A stretch of 64,000 bases of DNA from Ixodes scapularis (GCF_016920785.2 NW_024609837.1:45820745-45884744); one strand, 5' to 3'; positions 41,141 through 52,724 are shown, counted from the stretch's first letter. Numbers and translations: made by a program. Notes: generated by a model not told the origin, from the sequence alone.

Positions 41141-43401
41141 GATTAAGGATTACCTTCGGCGACCTTTGTCCCTGATGCCGAAGGTGCTGAATCGAAGATT
41201 CTGAATCCCTGATTACCCCGAAGCTCCTCATGTCCATCACCTCAACAAGAGGTAAGCACGACAAAGCAGGTGAGCGGCGATGCAGTGACAGTGGATTTGG
41301 TGTTGGTGGTCGTCCAAGGACAATACCTAAAAATTTGCTGACAATTTTCTGTGTCCACTCCACGAAGCACACAATTTCCAACTTTGAGGGAGAATGCCCC
41401 TGAGTGACTTGAAGGAATAGAATGGTTGGTTGCTCTCAAAAGTGAACTGCAAGCATCACCAGACTTGGATAGCAAACAAAAATTGTTGCCAGCTATCAAG
41501 TCAACGGTACAGCAAAAGGCACAGCCACGTAAGCAATACATGCCCGAGCTTGCTGCATTGATGCCGAAAACTACCAGGAAAATTTTCGGATTAGAAGCCA
41601 CCCCTGCAGCTTCAGTGCATCAGACGTCAGTGGCCGCACATGACGTATGATTACAAGACAGCATCAGTCGGTCAAAGTTGCCACTCGACCAAACTGAACA
41701 CCGACGTGCCAGGAGCGTCATCCGACAACAAGGTCCACAGGTACTACAACTGAACGCCTGACACGAGACTGTCGCAGAAAGAACTCGTTATGGAACCATT
41801 TACTAAGAATCAATAATTATGTATTCAAGTGGAAATAAACATATTTGATACACTAACCAGATAAACACATTTCCGCTTGCCTTCATGCCTCGAGAGTCTA
41901 CACACCGAGAATTGTGTCCACTGCACGCTCTGGACCTTACGAGGACACTCGCATCTCTGACCCTTCAATATTAATTAAGGGGTCATACCAGACTGGCAGA
42001 CTTCTTGCAAGGGGCTGCACTCGTTCAACCTTTCCTGAACATGTGGTGCATCCGAAAACCAACTCCAGAGATGTGAAAATGTTATTTATTAATTTATTCC
42101 TTCCAGGGGCCTTCGTAGGCATTGCAGAGAGGATACTTAAAACTACACACATGATAATAGCATTAAAGCACACTGCTGTAACTTGTTAAATGGAAAAACA
42201 AACACACCTCTGAGCATATAGTTTAATAGTATGTGTTGATGCATTGTTATATAGCATGACACTTCCTATATGTATGACACAATAGACCCTTTGCAGAACC
42301 TTATCAAGCAACACAACTGTCACCATTTTTTTCGGCGTAAAGCACACGAATGGGCCCCAGTTCACGTCGAACGCTAATGCAGCATTCGAGTCCAATACGT
42401 GCTGAGCCGAATTCACAGGGATGGCGGACATAACATTCTTGTCGAACAAATGCCCAAAGTCTGAAAGCTTGGGGTAATTACAATAGTAGCTACTGTAACT
42501 TGTTTCATCAGAATTTGGCAGACGGCAAAGGCTACCGTCTCGGTGAGTCAATACAGACATTGGAGAGAGGCACATGAGAGCATATCACCAGAGTGCTTGT
42601 CTGCACAGATTTGTCACACACCTTCGCTCCGTCTCTCTGATTGGCTCGAGGGGGCTGTGGCGGTTGGCCTTTTCCAAGTAACGGTGATGCGAAGTATAGA
42701 CAGCCCACACTTTTAAAAAGAGTCTATTGAAGAGACCGAAAGGAATGGCAGTCAACATTTTTCAACAAGACTGCTCTCCAGGCAAGGGATGAACACAAAT
42801 ATGAATCATCTTACCCAGGTAATTAGAACAATTAAATAATTGACCGACTAATACAATGCACTCTTGATGGAAAAAAGCATAGCTGCAATAAATCCTACAA
42901 AACAGAAAAAATGCGCAGTTAATCTATGCATGCACCAAAACAGTTGTTCTTATAGCAAGTCGAATAGCTTTGAAGCAGGTGCCTGCAACGATTTATTCTT
43001 CCCCATACTCAGTAAAACGCCATCCTCGTAGCTGAAAATAAGGGTGCACTTCGCACCCACACACACACAAAAAAAAAAGGAAGAAAAGCGATCGAATGTA
43101 GAATCGTGGATTAGCACAAAAGAATCGCAGGAGCTTCCTCGCTAAAAGTTGCTATGGTTGTTCGGTGACGGAGGGCTGAAACAACTTCCCTTAGGCCCTA
43201 ACGCGACGTATACATTTCGCGTAGATTCTCAGATATTTCAACGTTCAAACAAAGCTAAGAGAATGCGAAAATTTCATGTTAAAAACACTCAAAGTTCTAT
43301 CGGTCCTCGGACACATCCCGGAATCCGAGCACCGGTACGGCGATGCTGTCTCACAGGCGTTAATATCCAGATGATCCAGAGCGATCTTGCGCAAAAACGG
43401 T
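41141..43401. other. Interior of the 5.1-kb transposon, no intact gene
   Basis: AATAAA motifs occur at about 41834. A minus-strand frame at 42186-42575 (129 codons) has reasonable composition (NYPKLSDFGHLFDKNVMSAI) but no domain I recognise. A copy of repeat S lies at 42353-42405. A transposase relic may be hidden here; translated comparison with known hAT, P and KDZ transposases would tell. Confidence 0.4.
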
Positions 43402-43681
43402 ATAAAGTCTCATTCCTTCATATTTTCACATTATACCTGCGTCAGCGAGCACGAAGAAGCCCGAAGTCGTCGGAAAGCAGCTGCACATCACGGCTACCGC
43501 TCACCGAACAAACTCGCATCCGCCAGCTCTGGGCGCTGCCATCTTACCTCTGACGTCATGGCTCTTGGGAGGTCACGTGACGAGTGGTCACATTTGCGTA
43601 AATTATGGCGGCAACCGGGGGGGTGCCACTTCCGAACTTCCGGTTTATCACTCTAAGCCCCTCTACCTCGTTGATCAAACT

Positions 43682-44195
43682 GTATGACAGATCTGACATC
43701 TACAATGTTTTTTTTTTCTTTCTTCTTTTTAACGTGCATCACGGGACACAGAACAGGCGATCACCAGTTCTCTCCGCTTTCCTTTAGAACGGAAAGGCTG
43801 CCATAAGAACTATGAATAGAGTTAAAATAACTGACTAAAAAAACTGCTATAACCGCTAAAAGTCTGTGTCTTCCACCAGCCGCAGTCGCCCTGCTCACAG
43901 ATCATACCAGAGACAGAGTGTTCGCTACGGGCATGACGAAAAAATTACCTGCCGTTTCGCCTTAAGCATATGTTCGAATTAAGCGGATTTGCTTCTCACA
44001 GGCTTCGAACATATCTGCAGGGAAGTTTCGTACGACGAATTGTGACAGGACGGGAATACAAGGAAGAACCTCAGACATTTTTTTCAGACTGTCTTTTGTA
44101 GGATGCATCAGCGGCGTGACGGCGACTTTAGAAATAAAAGGCGCAAAAGCGTCAAGCGTGTGCTGTCTACGTTTGCTTGGATTAGACGCCATTGC
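43682..44195. other. Unassigned stretch
   Basis: The minus frame 43962-44192 (MASNPSKRRQHTLDAFAPFI) starts in a plausible context and has even composition, but no domain is recognised. Confidence 0.3.
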
Positions 44196-44199
44196 TGCC

Positions 44200-44274
44200 G
44201 TTCACCGAACTAGGACAACCAGAGAAGCCCATTGAGGCTGACTATAACTTCCGACTGTATAGATATACAGGTCA

Positions 44275-44275
<1 letters not shown>
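44200..44275 (+). mobile_element. SINE1 3' fragment followed by (ATT)n
   Basis: GAGGCTGACTATAACTTCCG then ACTGTATAGA matches the 3' end of SINE1. An (ATT)n tract begins directly afterwards. Confidence 0.6.

Positions 44276-44308
<33 letters not shown>
44276..44308. repeat. (ATT)n microsatellite
   Basis: About ten ATT units, again at a SINE1 tail. Confidence 0.95.
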
Positions 44309-45680
44309 ATAACTTTTTGCAACCGCCGGGATGTTATTGTGCGGAACGTCTGCTCTGTCGAACAGCCGATCCTAAATTAATCATCATTGCACGTAGTAGC
44401 AAAACTTTAAAAAAAAGCGTTCAAATGTATCTATGGGAGATAATCTCCCTCGGTTCTGCCTATTGCGAGATGGGTACACAAGGTGAAAGGCGGTCGGTCA
44501 AGTCGCTTTTGCAAGCGACTCGAGAACCTAGACACGCAAAACAAACTGCACAACAAAAACAAAAATAAAACAGTACGTCATTTTTTTTTACAGGCTTCGC
44601 ATACATTAGTTGTAGTTTTCTTTTGTGTAAAAAAAACTTTTTTTCAGCGGACAATCGCTGGCGGCTTACAAAATGCAATCAATAGCGTCATATACAAATG
44701 CGAAGAAAGGCTACCCCTCGGTCGTGGAGAAGCGATTCCCAGAAAACAGAGGTTCTCACGGCCGTGTCATGCGTGCAGGGGCACAGACTTTCTCACGAAC
44801 GACTTTTGAGAAAGCTACTTTTTTTCTTTTTATCTGACAGCTGGTATGCTACGGGAAGCGCTCTAAACAAATAAAAGAAAAGAAAAAAATGTCCAACTGA
44901 AGGGTTATTCTTGTTTGTTGGAACTTTCTAACGTACAGGCTGTTAGGGAGAAATGAGAACCGTGTTTTTCTCGCTGCAAAAATCAACTACGCACCGCCGA
45001 TTGCTCAAGCATCGCCCAAACGTAGTGCTAGCAGTTCGGACTCAGACGCCAAAAGTGTCAGAACTCAACGTTAATTGATTCAAAAGTTCTAGGTGATTAT
45101 TGGAAAATTTTAATGTAAAAAAATAGCTGCCTGCTAACTAGACGCTAAAAATAGCGTCTGTTACCTCGGAATGGGTCCCATTTTCCAATTGGAAATCTCT
45201 GAAAGAATTTATTTAATATTTGAATTAAACAGGAGCATAATGCTACGAAACTCTGGCATTTGGTCTTCAACCCCTGGCGCTCGGTTCAGGAAGAGTGTGC
45301 GCGGTCAGCCATAGATAGTGGTATCTTTTTTGCGACGAGCAATGCAGGGCTTTTCGTTTCTCCCCAAACATCCAGTAGGATCAACACCTTCACGATGGCA
45401 AGGCTGAATCCGTTACGTCATCTAATGAGGGCCTGCGTTGGACACGTAGTGGACAGGAGTACTGCTACGTTAGCGCTTGGCTCAAACCCGCGTTCAATGA
45501 GTTCAAACACGAGCCCCGTGCCAGAACAGTGGCAAAGCGCCGGTGTCCAACACGTGTGTCCCGCGTTGGCCCACGGTTGGTGACGTCAGAAACATTCAAC
45601 ACTACGGCCTTGTTATGTAGGTGTTGGTAGGATGCATTTCTGTTGGGGTAACTAGGTTCGAAGCATGTGTGTCTTATATG
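44309..45680. other. Unassigned stretch
   Basis: Contains a weak hairpin at 45059-45089 (AGAACT/AGTTCT). No gene is recognised. Confidence 0.35.
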
Positions 45681-46708
45681 TAGGGTTCCGCATTTTCGGT
45701 TTCTATTTTTTCAAAATTCGGCGTACTTTTTTCGGTTTTTATTTTAAAATTCATTTTTCGGTTTTTTTCGGCGTATATTCATGCCCACAAAAGTTCATGG
45801 GCTTTTTTCGGTGAATATAAAATAAACACCAACGGACACCGGAGCAGATGCTCATTGTAGCTCTGAGTTTTGTGATCACTCAAAGAATACCGGCACGGAT
45901 ACATTGAAAAAGAAATGGACACTTTATTTGGCAAATGTGTGCAACTGTAAAGGAAAAAAAAAACAAAAAAAAAAAACAACAACATAGAAGTACGAACAAG
46001 TCAGAAATGAAGCCTATGCCCAAAAAACATGGAACTTCCCCTTCTGTACATCATGATTAGGTGATCTTATTATAGTACACACACACGTGTACTTTCCGAG
46101 GTTCTCCTCGTTGATCCGCACTCTTTCTTTCCTGTTAATATGACCCTGAGCTTCGAGAATGCCCTCTCCAAGCTAACACTGGACACTGGCAGGCTGTGGA
46201 GATAAAGCGATGCCTGAATCAAAATCGGCCAATCAACTAATTGTGACCGCCAAAAGAGACACGGTGCGATGTTTTCAAGCACAACACAACATGCAGAGCT
46301 TGCATCAAGTCAGTCTTCCTTACAACGAGTTTGAAAACACGCTCGTACATGGCCAAGTCATGGGGCATTTCGGACTTCACGTTACGATCGATGATGCGCA
46401 CATTAAACCAAAACGTCGTGATGGCATCCGTGTATCCCATCTTTTCGGACACGTTTCAATAGGCACTGTCGTTCCACTTTTTCGCCACGGCTCTGCAGTA
46501 CGACTGGGAGGTCAAAGTGACCTTTTCCGGTTAAAACTGAATTTTAGAAAAGAGATTCGACGTACGTTTGTCAGTTTTTATCGGTTTAAATCGAAAATGC
46601 CGAACCTAAAAACTGACCTTTTTCGGTTAAAACCGAATTTTCGAAAATGGATTCGGCGTACTTTTATCGGTTTTTATCGGTTAAAACCGAAAACTCCGAA
46701 CCCTACAA
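45681..46708. mobile_element. hAT element, internally deleted, TAGGGTTC ends
   Basis: The left end TAGGGTTCCGCATTTTCGG and inverted right end TAGGGTTCGGAGTTTTCGG match. Arms at 45681-45775 and 46515-46705 are packed with TTTTCGG/CCGAAAA and CGGTTTTTA motifs. Flanking cttatatg (45673-45680) and gttatatg (46709-46716) form a probable 8-bp duplication with one mismatch if three extra bases belong to the right end. Between the arms lies a minus-strand remnant of a hAT transposase C-terminus. This is a deletion derivative that kept the last exon part. Confidence 0.75.
46040..46285 (-). pseudogene. hAT transposase dimerisation-domain relic
   Basis: The minus-strand frame from 46282 reads LYLHSLPVSSVSLERAFSKL then RVILTGKKE, and after a one-base shift INEENLGKYTCV. 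The pattern LPVSSVSxERxFSxLKxI is the core of the hAT C-terminal dimerisation domain. The frameshift, the missing catalytic part and the position between hAT arms show it is a remnant. An AATAAA (complement, about 45917) follows downstream on the same strand, in keeping with the end of the old transcript. Confidence 0.8.
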
Positions 46709-48303
46709 GTTATATGTCTATGATACTAAGATGGCGATCGCAGACGGTTTTTCTGCTAACGCGAGCGAAAGAACGCGGTTCGTCTGCTACCACTAATCTT
46801 TCTATATTTGCCGGATGCGCATCCTCGCTTGGTGCAGGGCGAGTGTGGCCAACAGAAGCTCCGTATCGGCCATCTCCAAGATACCTCAAAAATGGCCGTT
46901 ACAAAAAAAAAAAAAAAAAAAAAAAAGGTCGAGAAGGTCGACTCGATACATCCAAGATGGCCGCCCGGTGGCCGCATTCGCAGAGCGTGGAAGCGCGGTC
47001 CAGCATTTATCATAGAGATCAGTGTCTGCTTCGAAGCGTCATTCGCAGACGGAACTAAAACGAGAAAACACCGTATACGTCGTCTGCTAACAAACCGGGG
47101 GAAAAGAAAAAAGGAAAGAAAAAACGATCGTCTGCTAGGAACCGAGCGACGCGGTCAAGTGAGATCGCTATCTGTGCGTTGGTGAGACGTTCTCATCAAA
47201 AATATCGCCCGATTGTTAACTCGCGGACCGGTCGAAATGTCTCATTGGCTGATTACAAGCAAGCTGTGGCGCCACGTCCAATCAGCAGCCGAGAACGATC
47301 TCTTTCTCACTTGGACCAGAACCCCTGGAGCGTCTACTTCCCCGCAAAACAGTTGGGGCAGCCAATTGCTGCAGTCCATGGTGGGAACTCGGCAGAAAAG
47401 CCAGTCAGACCCAAAAACAACAATCTGTGACGTGTGCGGTAATTAGCGTAGATATGATTTTAGTCAGACTTCATTTTCTATAGGACGAGACACTATTAAA
47501 ACATATAATATTGTACTTGATTAATATTTACAGAAACGCTGGAAAGACGAAATTAATGTGCACTCCCCAATTGCAAAAAATGATTTAAAATATACAAATA
47601 AAATTTTTAAATAACAAAAACATAACTGTTTTTTTTTACACCGATCATTGGCAACAATAAACTTGGTTAATTAAAATCTCCATCGGATGACGGGGATCGG
47701 GTTTTTGTTTTGATTTATTTCATTTATGAATTGGAAAAAAAACGTGTGTGTATGTGTGTAGGGAGGGGGGGGGGGGGGCAAATGAAAACTTTGCAGAACA
47801 TCACTTTTCTTTTTTTCGTAGACGGAAAATTATAAGATTCCCGCTTTCTAGCCGATATTCGTAAATTTAATTAGCCATTTTGCGTTCCTTTCAGCATCCC
47901 TGACTACTAAAAAACAAAACGACACGCAAACTTTTTTGTGAATTTTTTTAAAGGATTTGAAGTCATCCCGATGTAACGGAGAGAGCAGTGTTTTACTTTC
48001 CTGCGCTGCTCTAACTTCCAATGGACGCAAAGGTCCCCGAGATATCGCACTCAAACCCCGGAGCACAATAAGAAAGAGAAATTTTACTCGATAATTTTTC
48101 AGTGTCCCGCGTGTAAGTAAGTCTAATTCCTTGGAAATTGCATTTGCCAATTTCAGGGATATGACTGTCACTCGAGAAATGTAATTGCCGATCACCGACA
48201 ACTATATTTTCGGCGTGGAGGGAGGTCTAGGGATTACGAGGTGTACTTTTTTTCTTCTTCGTTGCCCTGTGTAACCTTCAGATATCCTATCCCCAAGTTT
48301 TGT
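46709..48303. other. Unassigned stretch
   Basis: Contains a 25-A run (46902-46926) and repeated GTCTGCTA/TAGCAGAC words at 46745-47150 on both strands. The long plus frame through 46210-47058 crosses the hAT arm and a poly(A) tract and is not a gene. A G-run lies at 47766-47779. Confidence 0.35.
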
Positions 48304-48305
48304 GT

Positions 48306-48306
<1 letters not shown>

Positions 48307-48336
<30 letters not shown>
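48307..48336. repeat. Poly(G) tract
   Basis: About 30 consecutive G bases, a strong quadruplex-forming candidate. Confidence 0.95.
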
Positions 48337-48424
48337 CGAAACCGAAAGTACCGACTCGAGCACACCGTGATCCGCTGCATAATAAGAGGAGATTGGAAGA
48401 CTAGTGGAAACTATATCTAGGGAG

Positions 48425-48515
48425 AATTTATGACGTACAACTAGGCTAGGTGGCGCAAGCTGCCGGCCAACACAGAGGGTGCAGCCGTTAGCATCCATCC
48501 ATCCATCGTAAGACG
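48425..48515 (+). repeat. Dispersed repeat K, copy 3
   Basis: TAGGTGGCGCAAGCTGCCGG, GGTGCAGCCGTTAGCATCCA and ATCCATCG parallel copies at 10383 and 38440. Confidence 0.5.
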
Positions 48516-48789
48516 CAAAGTTCGCACCGCGGTACCGCAAAATGTACGACTGGCCTAGTCTCAAGAGCAGTTCCGATCAGTCAGCTAGAATGCTACGGCC
48601 GTTTTCCTTCTTTGCTTCGAAAATATCAAACATTCGTAGCGAATATTAGTAAAGTTGCCGGTCGAAAAGCGAGCTTGCCACGATGAACGCAGGCCAAGCG
48701 CAGTCTGAGAACAATCACCCCCGTTTATCTTCTGAGAAGAACTACAATCTTGGTGGTGTGCAATGTACGCTGCAGAAGCTCTGTGGAAG

Positions 48790-49071
48790 CTAATCGTAAA
48801 CTCGCGCTGACCAGGGACGGACTAAACTATGACGGCCATCGAACGCCACCTTCGGCACCACGACGCGCTTGAGTGAGCAGGGAGTCAATAATCTTCGTAC
48901 GCGATCGCCGAGAAGCACTTCCGAACTACGGCCGCTAAAAGCATAACATAACAAGTAGAAATCGTCCGATGGGACGGCTGAAAACGCAGCAGAGAAATAC
49001 TGCTGAAGAAGTGGCAGCACGAACAAGTAACCTCCTAGAAGTGGAGTACGAAGATGACAACAGGGCGCCAT
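48790..49071 (-). CDS. Possible coding exon (unrecognised)
   Basis: The minus-strand ATGGCGCC at 49071 starts MAPCCHLRTPLLGGYLFVLP and stays open for 93 codons. The hydrophobic N-terminus could be a signal or targeting segment. Just upstream on the opposite strand an independent 36-codon frame begins at 48683 (MNAGQAQSENNHPRLSSEKN). No family is recognised, and both may be chance in this moderately GC-rich DNA. Confidence 0.2.
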   Translation of the reverse strand: MAPCCHLRTPLLGGYLFVLPLLQQYFSAAFSAVPSDDFYLLCYAFSGRSSEVLLGDRVRRLLTPCSLKRVVVPKVAFDGRHSLVRPWSARVYD

Positions 49072-49129
49072 GTTGCTTGACAAACAGTCGGTCCGCTGAA
49101 CGCCCGCTGAGAAGCTGGGGTTAGCATTA

Positions 49130-49292
49130 GGGAGTTTTCGTAGACCGCGTTTCCCCCTCCGCTAAGCCCTCCGTAACGAAGAAGCCGCTACTGCGCCTGC
49201 GCGCCGATGGCCGTGACTGTAGGGTTCCGGGTATCGAAGCCGGTTGCGGAGAGCATTGCGGGAAGGGCGAAAACCATCTACGAAAACTTCCC
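49130..49292. mobile_element. TA-type MITE (GGGAGTTTT family), tandem copy 1
   Basis: Left GGGAGTTTTCGTAGACCGCG and right CATCTACGAAAACTTCCC. The interior CCTCCGCTAAGCCCTCCG and TGCGCCTGCGCGCCGATGGC matches the 32832 copy. The left flank TA is present; the right flank is altered. Confidence 0.85.
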
Positions 49293-49302
49293 ATTTTTAA
49301 TA

Positions 49303-49463
49303 GGGAGTTTTCGTAGACCGCGGTGCCCCCTCCGCTAAGCGTTCCGCAACGAAGAAGTTGCTACTGCGCCTGCGCGCCGATAGCCTTGACTGTGGAGTTC
49401 CCGCTAACGTAGCGGGTTGCGGAGGGCCTTGCGGGACGGCGAAAACGATCTACGAAAACTCCC
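49303..49463. mobile_element. TA-type MITE (GGGAGTTTT family), tandem copy 2
   Basis: TA flanks (49301-49302 and 49464-49465). Ends GGGAGTTTTCGTAGACCGCG and CGATCTACGAAAACTCCC. It lies only 10 bp from the previous copy in the same orientation. Confidence 0.88.
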
Positions 49464-49465
49464 TA

Positions 49466-50030
49466 ATATCGGTTTTAGCGTGAATAGCGTTTTACCAAAA
49501 AGGCCTGTTCACACATACGACTTTGCCTAAGCACCTGCTGACGGGAGCGTTCTCCACATTTGTATAGCACCGTCAAAACTGTTGCTCGTGGCAGACAGTA
49601 AGTATCTCACGACACGTTTTCTTCGGAACCTTATTCTCAGATATTTAGGTCTTAATTTTACGGTGTTTTTATTAGAAAACATATACGGGTGAATACGTGT
49701 GCTACATCCAAAAGAACGATCGAGCTTGAATAAAATCATATTTATTCGGCTGGATTTTGCGTTGGCGCCATTGGCATGGGCAATACTAATTTGTCTTACG
49801 ACAAAAGTTGCAAACAAGTGTTCCTTCGATAAACGTGGGAACCTTAAAATCAATGAACTCCCGAAAGTAGTTGCTGGGAAGCTCGTATTCATCCCGTCCT
49901 ATCTATCAACCTACCCCGCGGCTGCGTGGCGTGGTAAAGGGTGTAATATAGAAGCTTCAACTGTCCGCCCCCCTCTTCTATGAAATCTCTATGGTTCACA
50001 GCTGTCACTGTTAGAACCCTCCCCTCTTTC
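49466..50030. other. Unassigned stretch
   Basis: Opposed open frames at 49527-49983 without recognised domains; no repeat identified. Confidence 0.35.
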
Positions 50031-50038
50031 CTCTAAGA

Positions 50039-50816
50039 CAGAAGTCTCAAACGCGCGGCCCGAAGTTCCGGTTCCGGTTCCCATGTAACGAGCGCCAGAA
50101 ATGACATGCACCATAATGATCGCATCTCGCCGATTCATTTTCGCTCGAAAAATATAGCTCCGCTCTTTTAGAGTATTCACATGGTTTTACACATCTGTGT
50201 TCGTTCGCCCTTTGTTTCGCTTGATTTGTTGCTTCCCAACTTTTTGTAATGTGCAACGATTCCGCTCTATAGGCTACAAGCACGACCTCGTTGTTGAAGG
50301 ATGCATTTGGACTGCGCGATCTCTCGAACAGAAGGAGCAACTCCCAAAGATAAGGTTACGAGCTCAAAATTTTCTCCTTACAAAAAAAAAAATGTTATCA
50401 ATAAAGCACAGGCATTTCTTCATGGTATTGGAATAAAAATCGTTAGGGAAGCAAGACATGTCAAACTAAATGTTTGTTGTTTGGGCAACACGATGACCTT
50501 GATTAATTCCCGAGTGAATTGAACAACGGGAATGGCAGTGTATCTGTTCTATTAAAAATGCGGGCAAGTTGGCTGGGCAGTGTCATTTTAATTCTTGCTG
50601 CCACATGAGGCCAGGCCCAAAGTTTCATATAAGCAAATCAAATCTAAAGATGTCACCGGAAACCTCAGTTTACAAAAAGCAGAAAGCACGAGGTCTCTTC
50701 TCTTTTTAATATTTTGCCCCCCCCCCCCCCCCCCCCCCCCTCCATCTAAAGTTGGCCCTCGGCCTTTCCAGCGTGGGCTATCTGGCTCCCACGCTCAAAT
50801 GAGTTTCAGATCACTG
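50039..50816. mobile_element. hAT-like non-autonomous element with CAG ends
   Basis: The left end CAGAAGTCTCAAACGCGCGG then CCCG is a typical hAT terminus. The inverted right end CAGTGATCTGAAACTCATTT is weaker. Flanking ctctaaga (50031-50038) and ctctaaag (50817-50824) agree at 6 of 8 positions. The interior has a poly(C) tract (50718-50740) and no recognisable transposase. Confidence 0.7.
50718..50740. repeat. Poly(C) tract
   Basis: About 23 consecutive C bases within the hAT-like element. Confidence 0.95.
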
Positions 50817-51039
50817 CTCTAAAGTAGCATACAGTATGGCTCAAACTAGAAACCGGAACAGTTGCTTTTGTCGTGATTTACTGTCCTGATGAATCTCGAC
50901 GAGATAAGCGGTAAGAGTCCTTTTGTTAATGGCCCGATCTTTGAAACAAAACGGGGGTGACATTTTTTTTTTTTTTCAAGACCATTGACCCTGTGCTCTG
51001 TCCAAACTGGAATGTAAAATAGTTTTTTTTTTTTTTTAA

Positions 51040-51147
51040 TTGGTACATCGGAATTCGGACTCTAACGTAAAAACCCGAACTGACTAAAACTTTACCAGCG
51101 GGTGTTTTTCGGAGTTGTTCGGATTTATCCGAAAACACGGAACTCTA
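51040..51147 (-). mobile_element. Isolated hAT-like terminus (TAGAGTTCCG)
   Basis: Read on the minus strand from 51147, TAGAGTTCCGTGTTTTCGG then ATAAATCCGA resembles the TAGGGTTCCG ends of the element at 45681. No left partner was found, so it is a fragment. Confidence 0.45.
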
Positions 51148-51353
51148 GTCATACCTAACATAATGAAACGTAAGCAAACGCTCCTGTGTTGGTTTCTTCA
51201 TGTTTTTTTTTTCAGAAACAACAAAACAAACGCGACGCGGAAATAGAAGTGTTGTCCAAATGTATCACTAAGCTATGTCTGCAATGTTCCCAATGCATAG
51301 GGAGCAAGGTACACAGCACGATACTGTTAGAGCAGATACGAAACTTTCTTTAA

Positions 51354-51575
51354 AGGAACCATGAAATAAGTTTTTAACCTCTTCCCCCATAGCTTTCCTC
51401 TTCAAGTCAAAAGCGAAATAAGAAATCACGCGGTCCAAGCCTCCACTGTTTTCTTTGAGCACACCATGAAACTCGTCATTCGCAAGCGATGATAGGTGCC
51501 CGCCATGGCACTCACTGGCCGCAAACGCGAATCCAAGTATATTCGTCGGCGCCAGTTGATAGCCTTTCGATTTTA
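51354..51575. mobile_element. TTAA-type MITE (family P), truncated copy
   Basis: It starts after TTAA with AGGAACCATGAAATAAGTTT. AAATCACGCGGTCCAAGCC and GGCACTCACTGGCCGCAAAC then GCGAATCCAAGTATATTCGT align with 11485-11620. The right terminus is missing. Confidence 0.6.
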
Positions 51576-51787
51576 AGAAAAAAAAAATAAACGGCGATGT
51601 CCTATTTGTGCAAACAATGTTGCTCAGTATACGTACTAACTACATCAGCTGCCAACTAACCAATGCGCAAGGCAACGAAATATTTCGGTTACCGTGAACA
51701 GTCACTCACAGATTTTGGGTATCTGCGCATATTTACTTTAAAGATTCAGCAAGTTTAGTGGTCTTACTCTAAAATTATCACCTGACC

Positions 51788-51889
51788 CAGTGGCGCAACC
51801 AGGCATGTTTTTTTTTTTTTTTTTTTTTTTTTGGGGGGGGGGGGGGGGGGGCTCAGTTCCCCCTCTTCTCCTTTTTGAATACGCCAGTG
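51788..51889. mobile_element. Short MITE with T-run/G-run core
   Basis: The left CAGTGGCGCAACCAGG and inverted right CACTGGCGTATTC are similar short ends. The centre is about 22 T followed by about 19 G. It resembles the widespread CAGTGGCGTAGC-type short elements. Confidence 0.5.
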
Positions 51890-52210
51890 TTCTGAACAAT
51901 ATCAAGATGTAATCCAGTGGTGGGCAATACTATACTATGCAAGCTACACTTATTACCTTATAGTTGTAACGCACACGCGTAACTATCTAGAACAACACAT
52001 TTAAACCATGTATAGAAACCGTAGGAGTATGACAAGACATATAAACGTCCCAAACAAAATTGTCAGCTCGAAAGTACATAACATGTACGGCTACACGGGC
52101 TCTACAACTACAGACCACAAATACTACCATAAGTAAGATGCACATGAGTGTGCATAATAACCTCCGGCTACAAGCAGCATGTAAGGCGAATATCTTTATA
52201 TTCATAACTA

Positions 52211-52375
52211 TAGACCGACACACTGTTTACAAGCAAGCCCGCGTTTGCCCACACCAGGTGTGGGCACTGCGCAAGCGCAGAAACCAGATTCCCGTGAGGC
52301 GGAGCTCCTGCGCATGCGCCGTGGCGACAACAGCGCCACCGCTGAGGTGTGACGTCACGACCGCGTGTTGGTCTA
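52211..52375. mobile_element. MITE family H, best-preserved copy
   Basis: TA flanks on both sides (52209-52210 and 52376-52377). Ends TAGACCGACACACTG and inverted TAGACCAACACGCGG. The interior CTGCGCATGCGCCGTGG and CAGCGCCACCGCTGAGGTGT then GACGTCAC is shared with copies at 5318 and 19688. It is non-coding; a TA target suggests Tc1/mariner-type mobilisation. Confidence 0.82.
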
Positions 52376-52724
52376 TATTTTTACTCTCTTAGTACACATT
52401 TTTGATACCCTTTAATATACGTTTTCGCAGCGCACAACTATAAACGGCCAGCACACATCAATGCGCTATCAGTCAGCTTACAACCGTATATAAGATTCGA
52501 CACCGTAAAGGGCAGAAGCTACTTGAATAAATAGAAATACAGGATCATATACGTATTTTTCGGGAACAATAGTCCTCAAGCTATGCACGCTTAAAAGTTA
52601 AAATATTACGCGGTCCGGACTACCTCGGATATACGGACCATACAAGAATTCATTTTCTTTTTCCTAGCTCGTTAACTACGTGAATACGGGATTAATCTCT
52701 AGAATGACGTTAGCTTTTAAGGAC

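Larger units (their letters stand above)
38528..43673. mobile_element. 5.1-kb DNA transposon with ~300-bp TIRs and exact 8-bp target duplication
   Basis: Target duplications atcaaact lie at 38520-38527 and 43674-43681. Both ends begin CAACGAGGTAGAGGGGCTTA and stay inversely similar for roughly 270-330 bp (38528-38857 and 43402-43673). The similarity includes GTCACGTGAC, TGACGTCA, AAGATGGCAGCGCCCA and AGGTATAACGTGAAAATA. The two arms thus carry duplicate promoter-like motifs and a possible splice donor. An 8-bp duplication fits hAT, P, Merlin or KDZ-type elements; the terminus is not the usual hAT CAG, so the superfamily is open. I could not find an intact transposase; the interior contains gag-like relics and many frameshifts. 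Confidence 0.88.

Noticed and set aside
46210..47058. Longest open frame in the window (282 codons)
   Set aside because: It crosses hAT terminal repeats and a poly(A)-encoded lysine run, and its first part is the antisense of the hAT transposase relic.
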